A stretch of DNA of 9,925 bases, from NCBI GenBank assembly GCA_030453005.1, contig JAKDLE010000057.1, forward strand, positions 1 to 9,925, written 5' to 3'. Of the stretch, positions 1 through 6,957 are shown in pieces (position 1 is the stretch's first letter; each line of letters opens with the position of its first letter). Below the pieces are notes generated by a model. The model saw only the letters and a program-made list of their open reading frames with translations. It made no database searches and was not told the DNA's origin. The stretch is from Pseudonocardia sp. (lineage in GTDB: Bacteria; Actinomycetota; Actinomycetes; Mycobacteriales; Pseudonocardiaceae). The position numbers were made by a program, and so were the translations under genes.

Positions 1-24
1 GGACGAGTAGGAGGAGAAGGGGCG

Positions 25-69
25 CGGGCGCCTGATACCGGGATGCCCCGGATGCCGTAGCGGCGCCCG
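25..69 (-). terminator. Nested hairpin downstream of tex, possible terminator
   Basis: An 8-bp perfect inverted repeat (bases 25-32 and 62-69) encloses a second hairpin with a 5-bp stem (38-42 and 47-51) and a 4-base loop. It lies about 20 nt beyond the tex stop codon, where a Rho-independent-like terminator would be expected. There is no clear U-tract, which is common in high-GC actinobacteria. Random GC-rich sequence forms such stems easily, so this is only a candidate. The rest of bases 1-88 holds no gene I can support. Confidence 0.3.
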
Positions 70-88
70 GGAGGTCGTCTCGGGGAGG

Positions 89-2569
89 TCAGCCCGGCGC
101 GTCGCCGTCGGCCAGTCCGGCGCGCCGCAGCGCGTCGGCCATGGCACCGTTGCCGAGGCCGCCGCCACCCGAACCGCCGCCCCGACTGTCGGAGCCACCT
201 CGCCCGCCTCCGGGCTTGCCGCCCCGGCCCTTGCCGCCGGGTTGGCCGCCGGCACGGCTCCGTTCGCCGGAGGCGCCCGGCCTGCCGCCGCGGCCGTCCC
301 CGCCACCGCCGCGCCGGTCCTTCGGCCGACCGTCCGCGCCGACCTCGTCGTCGAGGCGCAGCGTCAGCGAGATGCGCTTGCGCGCCTCGTCGACGTCGGT
401 CACCTTCACGCGCACGACGTCGCCGTTCTTGACGACCTCGCGCGGGTCGGACACGTAGTCCTTCGACATCGCCGAGACGTGCACGAGCCCGTCCTGGTGC
501 ACCCCGACGTCGACGAAGGCGCCGAACGCGGCCACGTTGGTGACCTGGCCCTCCAGCAACATCCCCACCCGCAGGTCGGAGATGCGGTGCACGCCGTCGG
601 CGAAGGTGGCGGTGCGGAACGCGGGGCGCGGGTCGCGGCCGGGCTTCTCCAGCTCGGCGAGGACGTCGGACACGGTGGGCAGCCCGAACGACTCGTCCAC
701 GAAGTCCTTGGCGCGCAACGACCGCAGCCGGGAGCCGTTGCCGATCAGGGTGGCGATGTCGGACTTCGCGGTGTCGAGGATCCGGCGCACCAGCGGGTAG
801 GCCTCCGGGTGCACCCCGGAGGCGTCGATGGGGTCGTCGCCGCCGCGGATGCGCAGGAAACCCGCGCACTGCTCGAACGCCTTGGGTCCCAGGCGCGGCA
901 CGTCGGCGAGCGCCTTGCGGGTACGGAAGGGGCCGTGGGTGTCGCGGTGCGCCACGATCTGCGTGGCCAGGCTCTCGGTGATGCCCGAGACGCGGCGCAG
1001 CAGCGGTGCCGAGGCGGTGTTCACGTCGACGCCCACGGCGTTCACGCAGTCCTCCACCACCGCGTCGAGCGAGCGGGAGAGCGCCGAGGAGGCCAGGTCG
1101 TGCTGGTACTGCCCGACGCCGATCGACTTCGGGTCGATCTTGACGAGCTCCGCGAGGGGGTCCTGCAGCCTGCGCGCGATCGACACGGCGCCGCGGATCG
1201 AGACGTCGAGGTCGGGCAGCTCGGCCGAGGCGAACGCCGACGCCGAGTACACCGACGCCCCGGCCTCGCTCACCATCACCGGCGTGAGCGTGAGCGCCGG
1301 GTTGGCGACGGCGAGCTCGCGGGCGAGCTGGTCGGTCTCGCGCGAGGCGGTGCCGTTGCCGATGGCCACCAGGTCGACGTCGTGCGCGACGGCCAGCCTC
1401 GTGAGCGTGGCCAACGCACCCTTCCAGTCGCGGCGCGGCTCGTGCGGGTGGACCGTGTCGGTGGCGACGACCTTGCCGGTGGCGTCGACGACCGCGACCT
1501 TCACCCCGGTGCGCAGCCCGGGGTCCAGGCCCATCGTGGCGCGGCTGCCGGCGGGGGCGGCGAGCAGCAGGTCGCGCAGGTTGGTGGCGAAGACGCCGAT
1601 CGCGCCCTCCTCGGCCACGGTGCGCAGCCGCACGCGGATGTCGATGCCCAGGTGCAGCAGGATCCGGGTGCGCCAGGCCCAGCGCACGACGTCGCCGCGC
1701 CACCTGTCGCCCGGGCGGCCCTCGTCGGTGATGCCGAACGCCGCGGCGATGGTGTGCTCGTAGTCGGTCCACACCCCCGGCTCCGCGGGCTCCGTGTCGG
1801 GTTCCAGCGACACGTCGAGGATCTCCTCGGACTCCCCGCGGAACGCCGCGAGGATCCGGTGGCTCGGGAGCCTGGTGAACGGCTCGGAGAAGTCGAAGTA
1901 GTCGGCGAACTTCGCTCCGTCGGTCTCCTTCCCCGCGCGGACCGTCGTGACCAGCCGCCCGCGGCTCCACATCCGCTCACGCAGCCCGCCGATCAGGTCG
2001 GCGTCCTCGGAGAACCGTTCGACGAGGATCGCCCGCGCGCCCTCCAGCGCCGCCGCCGCGTCGGCCACGTGGTCGGTCACGTAACCCGCGGCGACCGTGG
2101 CCGGGTCCTGCGACGGGTCGTCGAGCAGGGTGTCGGCCAGCGGCTCCAGGCCCGCCTCCCGCGCGGCCGTGGCCTTGGTGCGCCGCTTCGGCTTGAACGG
2201 GAGGTAGACGTCCTCCAGCCGCGCCTTGGACTCCGCGGCGCGGACGCGCTCCTCCAGCGCGGGCTCCAGCTTCCCCTGCCTGCGGATCTCCTCCAGCACC
2301 ACGGTGCGCCGGTCCTCCAGCTCCCGCAGGTAACCCAGCCGCTCCTCGAGCGTGCGCAGCTGCGCGTCGTCGAGGGTGCCGGTGGCCTCCTTGCGGTACC
2401 GGGCGATGAACGGGACGGTCGCGCCGCCGTCGAGGAGGCCGACGGCCGCGGCCACCTGGTGGAGGCGGACGCCGAGCTCGTCGGCGATGCGCTGCTCGAC
2501 GGTGTGCGGGCCGTGCGGCCGGGTGTTCGGAGGCGGAGCGATCTGGGGGCCCGGGGCGGTACTGGTCAC
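89..2569 (-). CDS. tex: Tex family RNA-binding transcription accessory protein
   Basis: This encodes 826 residues with the full Tex layout. The N-terminal helical Tex region spans about 23-210 and begins with TVEQRIADELGV. A YqgF-like RNase H fold spans about 340-470 and contains MGLDPGLRTG at 346-355. Helix-hairpin-helix motifs lie at about 514-580 (VDVNTAS...), and an S1 RNA-binding domain at about 667-738. Residues 739-826 form a Gly/Arg-rich low-complexity tail ending in a short helix-like MADALRRAGL. Tex binds nucleic acid in the cytoplasm and is linked to transcription and RNA metabolism; its exact role in actinobacteria is uncertain. The start is GTG at 2569, with no better in-frame start before the conserved region. 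It leaves a Pro-rich leader of about 22 residues, and I see no strong Shine-Dalgarno. The gene is separated from the upstream dehydratase by 229 nt containing a large inverted repeat, so it is probably transcribed separately. Confidence 0.95.
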   Translation of the reverse strand: MTSTAPGPQIAPPPNTRPHGPHTVEQRIADELGVRLHQVAAAVGLLDGGATVPFIARYRKEATGTLDDAQLRTLEERLGYLRELEDRRTVVLEEIRRQGKLEPALEERVRAAESKARLEDVYLPFKPKRRTKATAAREAGLEPLADTLLDDPSQDPATVAAGYVTDHVADAAAALEGARAILVERFSEDADLIGGLRERMWSRGRLVTTVRAGKETDGAKFADYFDFSEPFTRLPSHRILAAFRGESEEILDVSLEPDTEPAEPGVWTDYEHTIAAAFGITDEGRPGDRWRGDVVRWAWRTRILLHLGIDIRVRLRTVAEEGAIGVFATNLRDLLLAAPAGSRATMGLDPGLRTGVKVAVVDATGKVVATDTVHPHEPRRDWKGALATLTRLAVAHDVDLVAIGNGTASRETDQLARELAVANPALTLTPVMVSEAGASVYSASAFASAELPDLDVSIRGAVSIARRLQDPLAELVKIDPKSIGVGQYQHDLASSALSRSLDAVVEDCVNAVGVDVNTASAPLLRRVSGITESLATQIVAHRDTHGPFRTRKALADVPRLGPKAFEQCAGFLRIRGGDDPIDASGVHPEAYPLVRRILDTAKSDIATLIGNGSRLRSLRAKDFVDESFGLPTVSDVLAELEKPGRDPRPAFRTATFADGVHRISDLRVGMLLEGQVTNVAAFGAFVDVGVHQDGLVHVSAMSKDYVSDPREVVKNGDVVRVKVTDVDEARKRISLTLRLDDEVGADGRPKDRRGGGGDGRGGRPGASGERSRAGGQPGGKGRGGKPGGGRGGSDSRGGGSGGGGLGNGAMADALRRAGLADGDAPG

Positions 2570-2726
2570 CGGTACATCGTGGCCGGTCGCCCCGACGGAA
2601 TCCCGGGCGGGGGGGCGCGGATCCGCGACCGGGAAGAGGTAGGGCGGCCGGTGCCCCCGACCGGACGAATCCGCCGCGCCACCCGCGCCGGGAGCAGGCG
2701 ACGCGCACCCGTGTGCCCCCGATCCC

Positions 2727-2798
2727 CCGGTGATCCGCGCGAGACGTACGTCAGCGCGGTCCGGGCCGCATCCGCGTGCGTCCCGCGGGGATCACCGG
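2727..2798. repeat. Long imperfect inverted repeat, likely terminator or dispersed palindromic element
   Basis: Arms at 2727-2750 and 2775-2798 match at 21 of 24 positions (mismatches at arm positions 11, 16 and 21). The outer 10 bp are perfect (CCGGTGATCC / GGATCACCGG). The symmetry continues to the centre, where 2756-2759 pairs with 2766-2769. A 10-bp perfect palindrome, GACGTACGTC (2743-2752), lies within and just beyond the left arm. The right arm ends one base before the TGA of the dehydratase gene (2799-2801), so its mRNA would fold immediately after the stop. This placement suits a U-tract-less terminator. The length also fits a dispersed intergenic palindrome. The remaining 2570-2726 bases, where the tex promoter should be, show no motif I can defend. 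Confidence 0.7.
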
Positions 2799-3557
2799 TC
2801 AGCCGTAGGTGACGGTGCCGGTCACCGCGGGCGGCTGGCCCGCCACTCCCGCGCGCAGCTCCCCCGCCGCGGCCTGCGCGATCACGGGCTGCCCCGCGAA
2901 GGCAGGCGACCGCAGCCGGTAGACGCACCCGGTTACCCGGCGCTCCGGCGCGAACCGGCGCGGCAGCTCCAGCAGCAGCAACGCGAGCAGCGGCCCGTGC
3001 ACCACGAGCCCGGGGTAGCCCTCCACCCCGGTGACGTAGGGGTGGTCGTAGTGGATGCGGTGGGTGTTGTAGGTCAGCGCGCTGAAACGGAAGAGCACGG
3101 CCGCGTCCGGGGTCAACCCGACGCTCCACTCCCCCGGCTCGTCGGCGTGGGGGGCGACCGCGCCCGCCGCGGAGAGCTCGTGCCGCATCGTCACCAGCAC
3201 CATCGCCCCGCTGCGCCCGACCTTCGGGACGGCCGACACCAGCGACGAGCGCCGCGTCACGACGTCGCCGACCCGCAGCACACCCGGCACCTGCAGCCTG
3301 CCGCCTGCGAACATCCGACGCCGGTCGGGCAGCGGCGGCAGGAACCGGCCCTGCGCCGGGTGCCCGTCGTCGCCGAGCTCGGCCTGGGCGGGGTGGTCGA
3401 GCAGATGGAACCAGTGCCACAGCGGAGGCAGCTCGGCCCCGGGCGGCGGCTGGTCGAGCAGGGCGGCGAACGCCGCACCCGGCCACGGCCCGATGACCGC
3501 GGTGGTTTCGACGGGGTCGGGCGCCCATCCGGTCAGGTACCCAGAGAGTTCGGACAC
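2799..3557 (-). CDS. HTD2/MaoC-like hydroxyacyl-thioester dehydratase
   Basis: This encodes 252 residues of the FAS1-like dehydratase type (HTD2 / mesaconyl-C4-CoA hydratase group). Such enzymes reversibly dehydrate 3-hydroxyacyl or related CoA/ACP thioesters in the cytoplasm. The N-terminal half carries PLWHWFHLL (about 45-53) and RRMFAGGR (80-87), typical of the MaoC-like N-terminal hot-dog. The C-terminal hot-dog has RFSALTYNTHRIHYD, with N164, H166, R167, H169 and D171, followed by EGYPGLVVHGP with H187. These are the signature of the family's active-site segment. The chosen start is GTG at 3557, 2 nt after the methyltransferase stop and preceded by a weak GGCGAG. A GTG at 3587 would add 10 residues and overlap the upstream gene. 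No acyl-CoA partner gene lies nearby, so the substrate cannot be assigned. The protein is slightly shorter than the 270-290 residues I expect for relatives. Confidence 0.85.
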   Translation of the reverse strand: MSELSGYLTGWAPDPVETTAVIGPWPGAAFAALLDQPPPGAELPPLWHWFHLLDHPAQAELGDDGHPAQGRFLPPLPDRRRMFAGGRLQVPGVLRVGDVVTRRSSLVSAVPKVGRSGAMVLVTMRHELSAAGAVAPHADEPGEWSVGLTPDAAVLFRFSALTYNTHRIHYDHPYVTGVEGYPGLVVHGPLLALLLLELPRRFAPERRVTGCVYRLRSPAFAGQPVIAQAAAGELRAGVAGQPPAVTGTVTYG

Positions 3558-3559
3558 CG

Positions 3560-4750
3560 CTACTCGCCGACGAACAGCGCGACGCACTCGAAGTGGTGCG
3601 TCATCGGGAACGCGTCGAACGCGCGCAGCTTCTCCAGCCGGTAGCCGCGGCCCGCGAACAGGGCGACGTCGCGGGCGAGTGCCGCCGGGTCACACGCCAC
3701 GTGCACGACGCGGGCGGGGTGGCGCAGGCACAGCGCGTCGACGAGCGCGCGGCCCAGACCCTTGCGCGGCGGGTCGGCGACGACGACGTCCGGCCGCCCG
3801 TCCAGGGCCCGGCCGTTCAGCGAGGTGATCAGCTTCTCGACCCGCCCGACGCGCCAACCCACCTGCGGCAGGTCGGCCAGCGCGGCCCGCCCGTCGGCGA
3901 CGGCCCGCCGGGAGGACTCCACGACCGTCACCCCGCCCGAGGGCCCGACCTGTTCGGCGAGCACGGCGGCGAACAGGCCGACGCCGCCGTAGAGGTCCCA
4001 GCCCACGCCGCCGGTCGGCGCCTGCGCCCACTGTCCCACGACGGCGGCGAGTGCGTCCGGCAACGCCGGGTGGACCTGCCAGAACACCCCCGGCGAGAGC
4101 CGCCACTCCCGCCCCGCAGCGCGCTGCACGACGGGCCCGCCATCGGCGGAGCCGGGGGCGTCGACGTGCACGACGCCGTCGGCGTCGGCGGCCACCTCCA
4201 CCTCGCCGCCGGGCTCGAACCCGTGGGCGAGCACCGGCGGCAGGGTGCCCGCAGGCGTGAGCGGGCAGTCGGCGATGGGCAGCACGTCGTGGCTGCGGGG
4301 GGCCCGCAGACCGGCGCGGCCGACCTCGTCGACGGCCAGCCGCACCCGGTGGCGCCACCCCAGCGGGCCCCCCGGCAGCTCCTCCACGGCCACGCGCAGC
4401 GAGATCCCGGCGAGGCGCTGCAGCTGCTCGGAGAGCACGTCGGCCTTGAGCTCGCGCTGCGCGGCGGGGTCGACGTGCTGCAGGTCGCAGCCCCCACACC
4501 CGCCTGCCCGCGCCCACCCACAGGGGGCGGGCACGCGCTGCGGGGACGCGTCGAGCACCGCGACCGTGTCGGCCCGGCAGAACGACCCGCCGCCGTCCTC
4601 GCTCACGACGACCCGCACCCGCTCGCCGGGCAGCGCGTGCCGCACGAACACGACCCGTCCCTCCAACCTCGCGACGCAGTGCCCGCCGTGCGCGACCGCA
4701 CCGACGTCGAGGTCCAGGATGCGGTCGGTCCAGTCGATCTCGGCCTTCAC
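3560..4750 (-). CDS. TRAM-domain class I SAM-dependent RNA (uracil-5) methyltransferase, TrmA/RlmD family
   Basis: This encodes 396 residues. A TRAM-like RNA-binding beta-barrel occupies about residues 5-60. A probable 4Fe-4S cluster site follows: C77, C85, C88 (C-x7-C-x2-C) and C162. The catalytic domain has FWQVHP, SAM-binding DLYGGVGLF (252-260), VVVADPPRKG, and VACDPAALARD with the catalytic nucleophile C353. It ends with HHFECVALF, carrying the family's general-base Glu. The family methylates C5 of uridine in tRNA or 23S rRNA; which RNA is modified here cannot be read from sequence. The start is GTG at 4750, which overlaps the permease stop as GTGA and is preceded by AAAGG (4758-4762) at 7-nt spacing. 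Translation is therefore probably coupled to the permease. The open frame continues upstream inside the permease gene but has no supporting start. The likely M. tuberculosis counterpart is Rv2689c. Confidence 0.92.
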   Translation of the reverse strand: MKAEIDWTDRILDLDVGAVAHGGHCVARLEGRVVFVRHALPGERVRVVVSEDGGGSFCRADTVAVLDASPQRVPAPCGWARAGGCGGCDLQHVDPAAQRELKADVLSEQLQRLAGISLRVAVEELPGGPLGWRHRVRLAVDEVGRAGLRAPRSHDVLPIADCPLTPAGTLPPVLAHGFEPGGEVEVAADADGVVHVDAPGSADGGPVVQRAAGREWRLSPGVFWQVHPALPDALAAVVGQWAQAPTGGVGWDLYGGVGLFAAVLAEQVGPSGGVTVVESSRRAVADGRAALADLPQVGWRVGRVEKLITSLNGRALDGRPDVVVADPPRKGLGRALVDALCLRHPARVVHVACDPAALARDVALFAGRGYRLEKLRAFDAFPMTHHFECVALFVGE

Positions 4751-6786
4751 CTGGGCACCTTTCGGGCGGGCGACGACGCGGCGTGCGTGTCGTCCCGGGG
4801 CGGCGACTCGTAGCCGCGGCGGATCGAGCCGGGCGGGGTCTCCGGGCGGCGGGTGACGACCCGCTCGGAGGAGACCAGCTGCCACGGCACGCTCGTCACC
4901 ATCACCCCCGGCTGGAACAGCAGCCGTCCCTTGAGCCGCAGTGCGCTCTGGTTATGCAGGATCTGCTCCCACCAGTGCCCCACCACGTACTCCGGGATGA
5001 ACACGGTGACGACGTCGCGCGGGTTGGTACTGCGGATGCGCCGGACGTAGTCGAGCACGGGCTTGGTGATCTCCCGGTACGGCGACTCGACGACCTTGAG
5101 CGGCACCGGTATCCGCCGCTTCTCCCAGTCGCGCACCAGCGTCCTGGTGTCCGAATCGTCCACGTTGACGGTGACCGCCTCCAGCACGTCGGGCCGCGTC
5201 GCCCGCGCGTAGGCCACCGCCCGGAGCGTGGGCTTGTGCAACGTGGAGACCAGCACGATCGCGTGGTTGCGCGAGGGCAGCACGCCGTCCCCCTCGTCGG
5301 CCACGAGCTCGGCCGACACCCGGTCGTAGTGCTTCTGGACCGCCCGCATCAGCAGGTAGAACACACCCATCGCGACGATCGCGATCCACGCCCCGCGGGT
5401 GAACTTGGTGATCAGCACGACGACGAGCACGACGCCCGTCATCACCGCACCGAACCCGTTGATCACCCGGGCCCGGCGCATCCGAACCCGCTCACCCGGG
5501 TCGGTCTCGGTGGCGAGCAGCCGGTTCCAGTGCCGCAGCATGCCGGACTGGCTCAGCGTGAACGCGGTGAACACGCCGACCGTGTAGAGCGCGATCAACC
5601 GCGTGACCTCGGCCTGGAACCCCACCACCAGCAGGATCGCGGCGCCGGCGAGCACCAGGATGCCGTTGGAGAACGCGAGGCGGTCGCCGCGGGTGTGCAG
5701 CTGCCGCGGCAGATAGCGGTCCTGGCTCAGGATCGACCCGAGCACCGGGAAGCCGTTGTAGGCCGTGTTGGCGGCCAGCACCAGGATCAACGCCGTCACC
5801 ACGACGACGAAGAAGAAGCCCGGCGGGAAGGAGTCGAACACCGCGGCCGCGAGCTGGGCGACCAGCGTCTGCTGGACGTAGCCCTGCGCGGCACCGGGGA
5901 ACTGGGCCGCCGGGTCCTCGGCGATCTTGGCCCCGGTCAGCTGGGCCAGCGCGATCAGACCCATGAACATCGTCACCGAGATGCCGCCGAGCAGCATCAG
6001 CGTGGTGGCCGCGTTGCGGGACTTGGGCTTGCGGAACGCGGGCACCCCGTTGCTGATCGCCTCGACGCCGGTGAGTGCCGCGCAGCCCTGGGTGAACGCG
6101 CGCAGCACGAGCAGCGCCAACGCCAGCCCGGTGAGCGCGTCACCCTCGGCGACGAGCTCCAGCTCGGCGCTGGGCGCACGCACGTCGTCGTCGAACAGCA
6201 GGATCCGGGTGAGCCCCCAGATGATCAGCGTGGCGATGCCCAGCATGAAGGCGTAGGTCGGGATGGCGAACGCCACCCCCGACTCGCGCACGCCGCGCAG
6301 GTTGACGGCGGTGAGCACGACGATCGCCGCCACCGCGAACTGCACCTTGTGCTCGGCCACGTAGGGCACCAGCGCCCCGACGTTCGCCGCGGCCGCGGAG
6401 ATCGACACCGCCACGGTGAGCGTGTAGTCGACGAGCAGTGCGCTGGCCACGGTGAGCCCGGCGCTGCGCCCCAGGTTGACCGTCGCCACCTCGTAGTCGC
6501 CGCCACCCGACGGGTAGGCCCGCACGTTCTGCCGGTAGCTGGTGACGACCGTGAGCAGCACGACCACGACGGCCAGGCCGATCCACGGGGAGAACGCGTA
6601 CGAGGTGATGCCGGCGATCGACAGCGTCAGGAAGATCTCTTCGGGCGCGTAGGCGACCGACGACAACGCGTCGGAGGCGAAGACGGGGAGCGCGATCCGT
6701 TTGGGCAGGAGCTGATGGCTGAGCCGATCGCTCCGCTGCGGCCGCCCGACCAGGATGCGCTTCACCGCGGTGGCGAGCGTGGACAC
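4747..6786 (-). CDS. APC-superfamily permease, KimA-like probable potassium transporter
   Basis: This encodes 679 residues: about 12 membrane segments (roughly 33-485), a cytosolic alpha/beta domain resembling a universal-stress fold (about 505-640, starting RNHAIVLVSTLHKP), and a basic tail. The core fits the KimA (YdaO) branch of the APC superfamily. FASDALSSVAY gives D39 and Y46, LLVDYTLTVAVS gives D120, Y121, T124 and S128, and LTGVE gives T238 and E241. Y400 in LIALYTVG is a further candidate. These align in order and spacing with the K+-coordinating residues I recall from B. subtilis KimA (D36, Y43, D117, Y118, T121, S125, T230, E233, Y377). KimA is a proton-coupled K+ importer inhibited by c-di-AMP. 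Automated annotation would probably say amino acid permease; I favour K+ transport. The start is GTG at 6786. The gene is divergent from ceoB and is first in a run with the methyltransferase and dehydratase. Rv2690c is the likely mycobacterial counterpart. Confidence 0.9.
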   Translation of the reverse strand: MSTLATAVKRILVGRPQRSDRLSHQLLPKRIALPVFASDALSSVAYAPEEIFLTLSIAGITSYAFSPWIGLAVVVVLLTVVTSYRQNVRAYPSGGGDYEVATVNLGRSAGLTVASALLVDYTLTVAVSISAAAANVGALVPYVAEHKVQFAVAAIVVLTAVNLRGVRESGVAFAIPTYAFMLGIATLIIWGLTRILLFDDDVRAPSAELELVAEGDALTGLALALLVLRAFTQGCAALTGVEAISNGVPAFRKPKSRNAATTLMLLGGISVTMFMGLIALAQLTGAKIAEDPAAQFPGAAQGYVQQTLVAQLAAAVFDSFPPGFFFVVVVTALILVLAANTAYNGFPVLGSILSQDRYLPRQLHTRGDRLAFSNGILVLAGAAILLVVGFQAEVTRLIALYTVGVFTAFTLSQSGMLRHWNRLLATETDPGERVRMRRARVINGFGAVMTGVVLVVVLITKFTRGAWIAIVAMGVFYLLMRAVQKHYDRVSAELVADEGDGVLPSRNHAIVLVSTLHKPTLRAVAYARATRPDVLEAVTVNVDDSDTRTLVRDWEKRRIPVPLKVVESPYREITKPVLDYVRRIRSTNPRDVVTVFIPEYVVGHWWEQILHNQSALRLKGRLLFQPGVMVTSVPWQLVSSERVVTRRPETPPGSIRRGYESPPRDDTHAASSPARKVPR

Positions 6787-6793
6787 GACACGC

Positions 6794-6799
6794 AGCCTA
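6794..6799 (-). promoter_or_regulatory. Candidate -10 box for a leaderless permease mRNA
   Basis: On the minus strand TAGGCT (TANNNT-type actinobacterial -10) ends 7 nt before the GTG start codon at 6786. Transcription would begin at or next to the start codon, giving a leaderless mRNA, which is common in actinobacteria. No convincing -35 hexamer or Shine-Dalgarno accompanies it, which is compatible with leaderless initiation but leaves the call weak. Confidence 0.35.
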
Positions 6800-6814
6800 T
6801 GCCTGTCGTCCCGA

Positions 6815-6915
6815 CGCCGCGTGCAGCGCCGGCGCGGTGTCCGAGGGCACCGCGCGCAGCGCCGCCGGAGCGCGCATCAGACACCGCGCGCAGCGCCGCC
6901 GGAGCGCGGGTCGGC
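6815..6915. repeat. 34-bp-period direct repeats in the divergent permease/ceoB promoter region
   Basis: A 27-bp sequence occurs twice without a mismatch, at 6848-6874 and 6882-6908, so the period is 34 bp. It begins CACCGCGCGCAGCGCC. A degenerate third unit starts near 6815-6817, where CCGCGTGCAGCGCC matches with one substitution, one period (33 bp) further left. A 10-bp inverted repeat (6832-6841 with 6880-6889) overlaps the array. The units fill most of the gap between the permease start and ceoB, and the last copy reaches the position where a ceoB -35 would lie. The array may be a set of operator sites or a MIRU/VNTR-like tandem repeat. A 34-bp period is not a multiple of 3, which argues against a coding origin. 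Confidence 0.85.
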
Positions 6916-6925
6916 ACGGTCGCGA

Positions 6926-6931
6926 TAGCGT
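6926..6931 (+). promoter_or_regulatory. Candidate -10 box for ceoB
   Basis: TAGCGT fits the TANNNT actinobacterial -10 pattern and would place a transcription start near 6938, about 20 nt before the chosen GTG and just before the Shine-Dalgarno. The corresponding -35 position falls on the end of the second 27-bp repeat copy and does not resemble a standard hexamer. Confidence 0.25.
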
Positions 6932-6943
6932 TCGGCCGACGTG

Positions 6944-6948
6944 GGAGG
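6944..6948 (+). promoter_or_regulatory. Ribosome binding site that decides the ceoB start
   Basis: GGAGG is followed by two in-frame GTG codons. The one at 6952 is only 3 nt away, too close for usual initiation. The one at 6958 is 9 nt away and matches the beginning of the Rossmann strand, as in M. tuberculosis CeoB. This favours 6958 as the start. Confidence 0.6.
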
Positions 6949-6957
6949 TCGGTGAGC

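Noticed and set aside
2566..2577. Three-codon upstream frame (ATG TAC CGG TGA) whose stop overlaps the tex GTG
   Set aside because: It has no Shine-Dalgarno, and so short a frame is easily produced by chance; there is no evidence it regulates tex.
242..2812. 856-residue open frame on the plus strand opposite tex
   Set aside because: It is antisense to a clearly conserved gene and has an Arg/His/Gly-rich composition without domains; long antisense frames are expected at this GC content.
3593..4813. 406-residue plus-strand frame opposite the RNA methyltransferase
   Set aside because: It is low-complexity and domainless, and the minus strand encodes an intact methyltransferase with all catalytic motifs.
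6848..6908. CRISPR array reading of the direct repeats
   Set aside because: There are only two perfect copies, the spacer is 7 nt, and no cas genes are nearby; this is a tandem repeat.
4783..6957. Long plus-strand open extension upstream of ceoB, running opposite the permease
   Set aside because: It is in frame with ceoB but its composition is that of an antisense shadow (His, Arg, Gln, Asp rich); the conserved CeoB sequence and a Shine-Dalgarno place the start near 6958.
6787..6957. c-di-AMP (ydaO-type) riboswitch ahead of the KimA-like gene
   Set aside because: KimA homologues in Firmicutes use one, but I could not find the conserved riboswitch core here; the space is occupied by the 34-bp-period repeats and a candidate leaderless promoter.
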